Shown piece after piece: positions 42,364 through 44,534 of a DNA stretch of 44,534 bases. Position numbers and translations under genes: made by a program. The DNA is from an uncultured Faecalibacterium sp. Its GTDB lineage: Bacteria > Bacillota > Clostridia > Oscillospirales > Ruminococcaceae. The stretch lies in NCBI GenBank assembly GCA_934501115.1, contig CAKSTO010000014.1:1-44534 (forward strand). The letters run 5' to 3'. Numbering within the stretch: the first letter of the stretch is position 1; each line of letters opens with the position of its first letter. The notes under the pieces are model-generated. The model saw only the letters and a program-made list of their open reading frames with translations. It did not search any database and had not been told where the DNA came from.

Positions 42364-44301
42364 ATGAAAACTCCAAAACCGCTTTTGACCCTGCGGATGG
42401 TGTTCCCGCTGGCATCATCACTGATCGTTCTGCTTCTGGGCGAGTGGATCGCCCGTGGAACACTGGATGCAGATGTCTTTACGAGCTTTATTTTCCCTAA
42501 TTTTGAAGCATACCTGCTTGCATGGCTGCTGCTGTCTCTCGTGTGGCTGCTGCTGGACTGGGTATTCCGCTTCCCGCCGTTGTCTACACTGGGCATGGCG
42601 GTGCTGGGCTGCGCCCCCTGCGCAGTGGATTTCTACACGCTGCAGCTGCGCGGGGAGCCCTTCCTGCCTTGGGATCTGGCGCAGGTATCCGAAGCTGCCG
42701 GTGTGGCCTCTGCAGCAGGCATCAAGATCCAGCTCAGCATGATCGTGACCATTGTCATTGTGCTGGTGCTGGTGGTGTGCAGCTATTTTCTGTACCGCGG
42801 CCGTCATAAACAACGCTGGCTGCCCCGTCTGGCGGGTTCTGCTGCCACGGCTGCAGTTCTCTGCCTGCTGGTCTTTGGCGTGTACCTGCAGCCTGCCGTC
42901 ACGCAGACGATCGGCATCACACCGGACGCATGGATGCAGGATCGCTATTATCGCTATTACGGCGTTATCAGCGGATTTATGACCAATCTGTCCAATCTGG
43001 AGATCGATAAGCCGGAGGATTATTCGGAAGAAGCGGTGAACGATCTTCTGGACAGGGTGGACGGGAGCCGGAAGTTTGCTACCAGCCCGCTGTATTCCAC
43101 CAGTTACAATGCCGTTACGCCGAAAGACGAGCAGGTGAAGCAACCGACCATCATCTATGTGATGGACGAATCCTATTGGGATGTCTCCGAGCTGGAGCAG
43201 TACGGCATCACCTTTGACACGGATGTTTCCAAAAATCTACATGCACTGCAGCAGACCAGCGCCTACGGCCGGGCCTACAGCCCCAGCTTTGGCGGCGGCA
43301 CCTGTGATGTGGAGTTTGAAGCGCTGACCGGCTACTCGGTGTCCTTTCTGCCCAGCGGCAGCAAGCCCTATCAGCAGCATGTGACCAAGCCCATGTTTGC
43401 CATGCCAAATTATCTCAGGAGTCAGGGCTACCAGACGGCGGCGGTGCACTGCTTTTGGGCAAAGTATTGGAGCCGCGACACGGCATATCCGAACCTTGGC
43501 TTTGACGATTTTATCAGCCTCGAGGATATGCATGGCGTGACCAAAGTACGGAAACACTACTGGACGAGCGGGCTTGTCACCGATGACTCCATGGCAGACC
43601 AGATCATTCAGCAGTACGAGAAGATGAGTACGGCATCCAATGCCCCGATTTTCCTGCACGCGGTCACGATGCAGAATCATACCAATTATAATAAGGATAA
43701 CTACCCGGATGACGAGCGCGTGAAGGTGCTGACACACCCTGCGGGGATGAAGGCCAGCACCGTTGGTGCACTGGAGGATTTTGCCACCGGCATCCGGGAT
43801 GCAGATGCCATGCTGGGTAAGCTGACCGACTACTTCTCGCAGGTGGACGAGCCGGTCATTCTGGTGTTCTGGGGAGACCACTATAACCCCATCGACTCCA
43901 ACTACGATGTGTACACCACCACCGGTTATGCAAGCGATTCCAGCGCAGACCCCCGTCTGCACCAGACCACCCTGCTGATGTGGTCGAACTACAGCCAGCA
44001 GCAGGTGGATCTGGGCACCATCGCCGCTTACGATATCTCGCCTGTGATGATGGAGCTTTACGGTCTGGATGAGCCGCTGTATTTCCAGTTTTTGAACCGC
44101 CAGCTGCGTGCGGCAGACCGTGCCTATACCCGCGGCGTGGTGATGAACAGGGATGGCAGCACTACGCTGGAGCCTACCGAGTTCCAGAAACGCTGGAATC
44201 AGGAACAGTGGATGCTGCAGTATGATCTGATGTTCGGCAAAGGATATGCGCTGGATCGCATGGGGCTTTCGGCCTTCAGCGCACCGGCAAAGGGCAGATA
44301 A
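42364..44301 (+). CDS. LtaS-like membrane sulfatase-family glycerol phosphate transferase
   Basis: A 645-residue protein with five hydrophobic helices in the first 190 residues and an external sulfatase-fold domain. Residue landmarks: YVMDESYWD (metal Glu), GGGTCDVEFEALTG with the likely nucleophile Thr313, and VFWGDHYNP near the end (metal Asp/His). This is the lipoteichoic acid synthase arrangement, which polymerises glycerol phosphate from phosphatidylglycerol. The real polymer in this organism is unknown. ATG 42364 follows AAAGGAAC. Confidence 0.88.
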   Translation: MKTPKPLLTLRMVFPLASSLIVLLLGEWIARGTLDADVFTSFIFPNFEAYLLAWLLLSLVWLLLDWVFRFPPLSTLGMAVLGCAPCAVDFYTLQLRGEPFLPWDLAQVSEAAGVASAAGIKIQLSMIVTIVIVLVLVVCSYFLYRGRHKQRWLPRLAGSAATAAVLCLLVFGVYLQPAVTQTIGITPDAWMQDRYYRYYGVISGFMTNLSNLEIDKPEDYSEEAVNDLLDRVDGSRKFATSPLYSTSYNAVTPKDEQVKQPTIIYVMDESYWDVSELEQYGITFDTDVSKNLHALQQTSAYGRAYSPSFGGGTCDVEFEALTGYSVSFLPSGSKPYQQHVTKPMFAMPNYLRSQGYQTAAVHCFWAKYWSRDTAYPNLGFDDFISLEDMHGVTKVRKHYWTSGLVTDDSMADQIIQQYEKMSTASNAPIFLHAVTMQNHTNYNKDNYPDDERVKVLTHPAGMKASTVGALEDFATGIRDADAMLGKLTDYFSQVDEPVILVFWGDHYNPIDSNYDVYTTTGYASDSSADPRLHQTTLLMWSNYSQQQVDLGTIAAYDISPVMMELYGLDEPLYFQFLNRQLRAADRAYTRGVVMNRDGSTTLEPTEFQKRWNQEQWMLQYDLMFGKGYALDRMGLSAFSAPAKGR

Positions 44302-44344
44302 GAGAAAAATAACGGATTTCTTTGTAAAAAACAGAGAAAAGCTC

Positions 44345-44373
44345 TTGCAACTGTGTTCTTTTTGTGCTATGAT
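44345..44373 (+). promoter_or_regulatory. Promoter of rpsB
   Basis: TTGCAA (44345-44350) and TATGAT (44368-44373) are 17 bases apart. Confidence 0.75.
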
Positions 44374-44379
44374 AACAAG

Positions 44380-44503
44380 GCATTACACACGCATCACTAT
44401 GCCCTTTTGTGCTCCATCGGGAGTGGAGGGCAGTCCGGGACCGTCCGATACGGCCAAGGATCACGGTGTGCGGAGGCAAAACAATATCTGGAGGTATTTT
44501 ACT
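44380..44503 (+). promoter_or_regulatory. Structured rpsB leader
   Basis: About 120 bases rich in possible pairing (for example ACACAC near 44385 with GTGTGC near 44466, and CGGGACCGTCCG within) before a strong GGAGG site. Ribosomal leaders of this kind often bind their own protein; the structure here was not computed. Confidence 0.4.
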
Positions 44504-44534
44504 ATGGCAGTCGTTTCTATGAAGCAGCTTCTCG
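44504..44534 (+). CDS. rpsB: 30S ribosomal protein S2, first codons
   Basis: The window ends after ten codons: MAVVSMKQLL, which matches the start of ribosomal protein S2 (MSVISMKQLL in Bacillus). ATG 44504 follows CTGGAGG. The rest lies outside the window. Confidence 0.85.
   Translation, partial: MAVVSMKQLL

Overview
The window looks like a chromosomal segment of a Gram-positive gut anaerobe of the Oscillospiraceae, most like Faecalibacterium. This is inferred from the GC-rich Clostridia-type coding, strong AGGAGG-type ribosome binding sites, type III plus type I glutamine synthetases with an ANTAR regulator, a rubrerythrin with its rubredoxin domain first, and the Firmicutes core block yicC-remA-gmk-priA-def-fmt-rsmB-rlmN-stp-prkC-rsgA-thiN. 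No rRNA, tRNA, CRISPR array or intact mobile element was seen.

Layout. 1-2651 (+): the end of a sugar ABC transporter operon (permease, small membrane protein, GH112 galactosyl-N-acetylhexosamine phosphorylase), pointing to host mucin or milk glycan use. 2714-3298: decayed serine-recombinase remnant and hairpins. 3299-9340 (-): a glutamine block in transcription order glutamine synthetase III, glutamine synthetase I, ANTAR regulator, CTP synthase, with a promoter and attenuator-like leader before GSIII. 9408-12511: an rRNA methyltransferase (-), then a CYTH protein and a rhomboid protease (+), with two palindromic repeat elements around the CYTH gene. 12563-17669 (-): a branched-chain amino acid ABC transporter operon (livK-H-M-G-F) with a leader hairpin. 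17884-19836 (-): a membrane-anchored glycerophosphodiester phosphodiesterase. 20108-23395 (+): three biotin-dependent carboxyltransferase parts (12S-like, biotin carrier, 5S-like), the set of a soluble transcarboxylase. 23491-23832: an orphan transposase-type HTH protein. 23934-36373 (+): the core information and signalling block, ending in a 26-residue SpoVM-like gene too short for normal gene calling. 36390-37687 (-): cysteine desulfurase. 37728-41190 (+): uracil permease with an attenuator leader, reverse rubrerythrin, flavodoxin with dyad operators, and a DUF1540 protein. 41196-44534: a HAD phosphatase (-), a YlmC/YmxH protein, an LtaS-like sulfatase and the first codons of rpsB (+).

The strongest leads are the GSIII leader, where a small hairpin with an A1/G4 hexaloop (the ANTAR target signature) competes with an intrinsic terminator; the SpoVM-like peptide in a lineage thought not to sporulate; the three-gene transcarboxylase-like cassette; the uracil permease leader, where a short ORF with a good ribosome binding site stops inside the terminator loop; and the paired GTTAG-N6-CTAAC dyads around the flavodoxin promoter. 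All functional calls are from reading the sequence and family knowledge; no database search was run.
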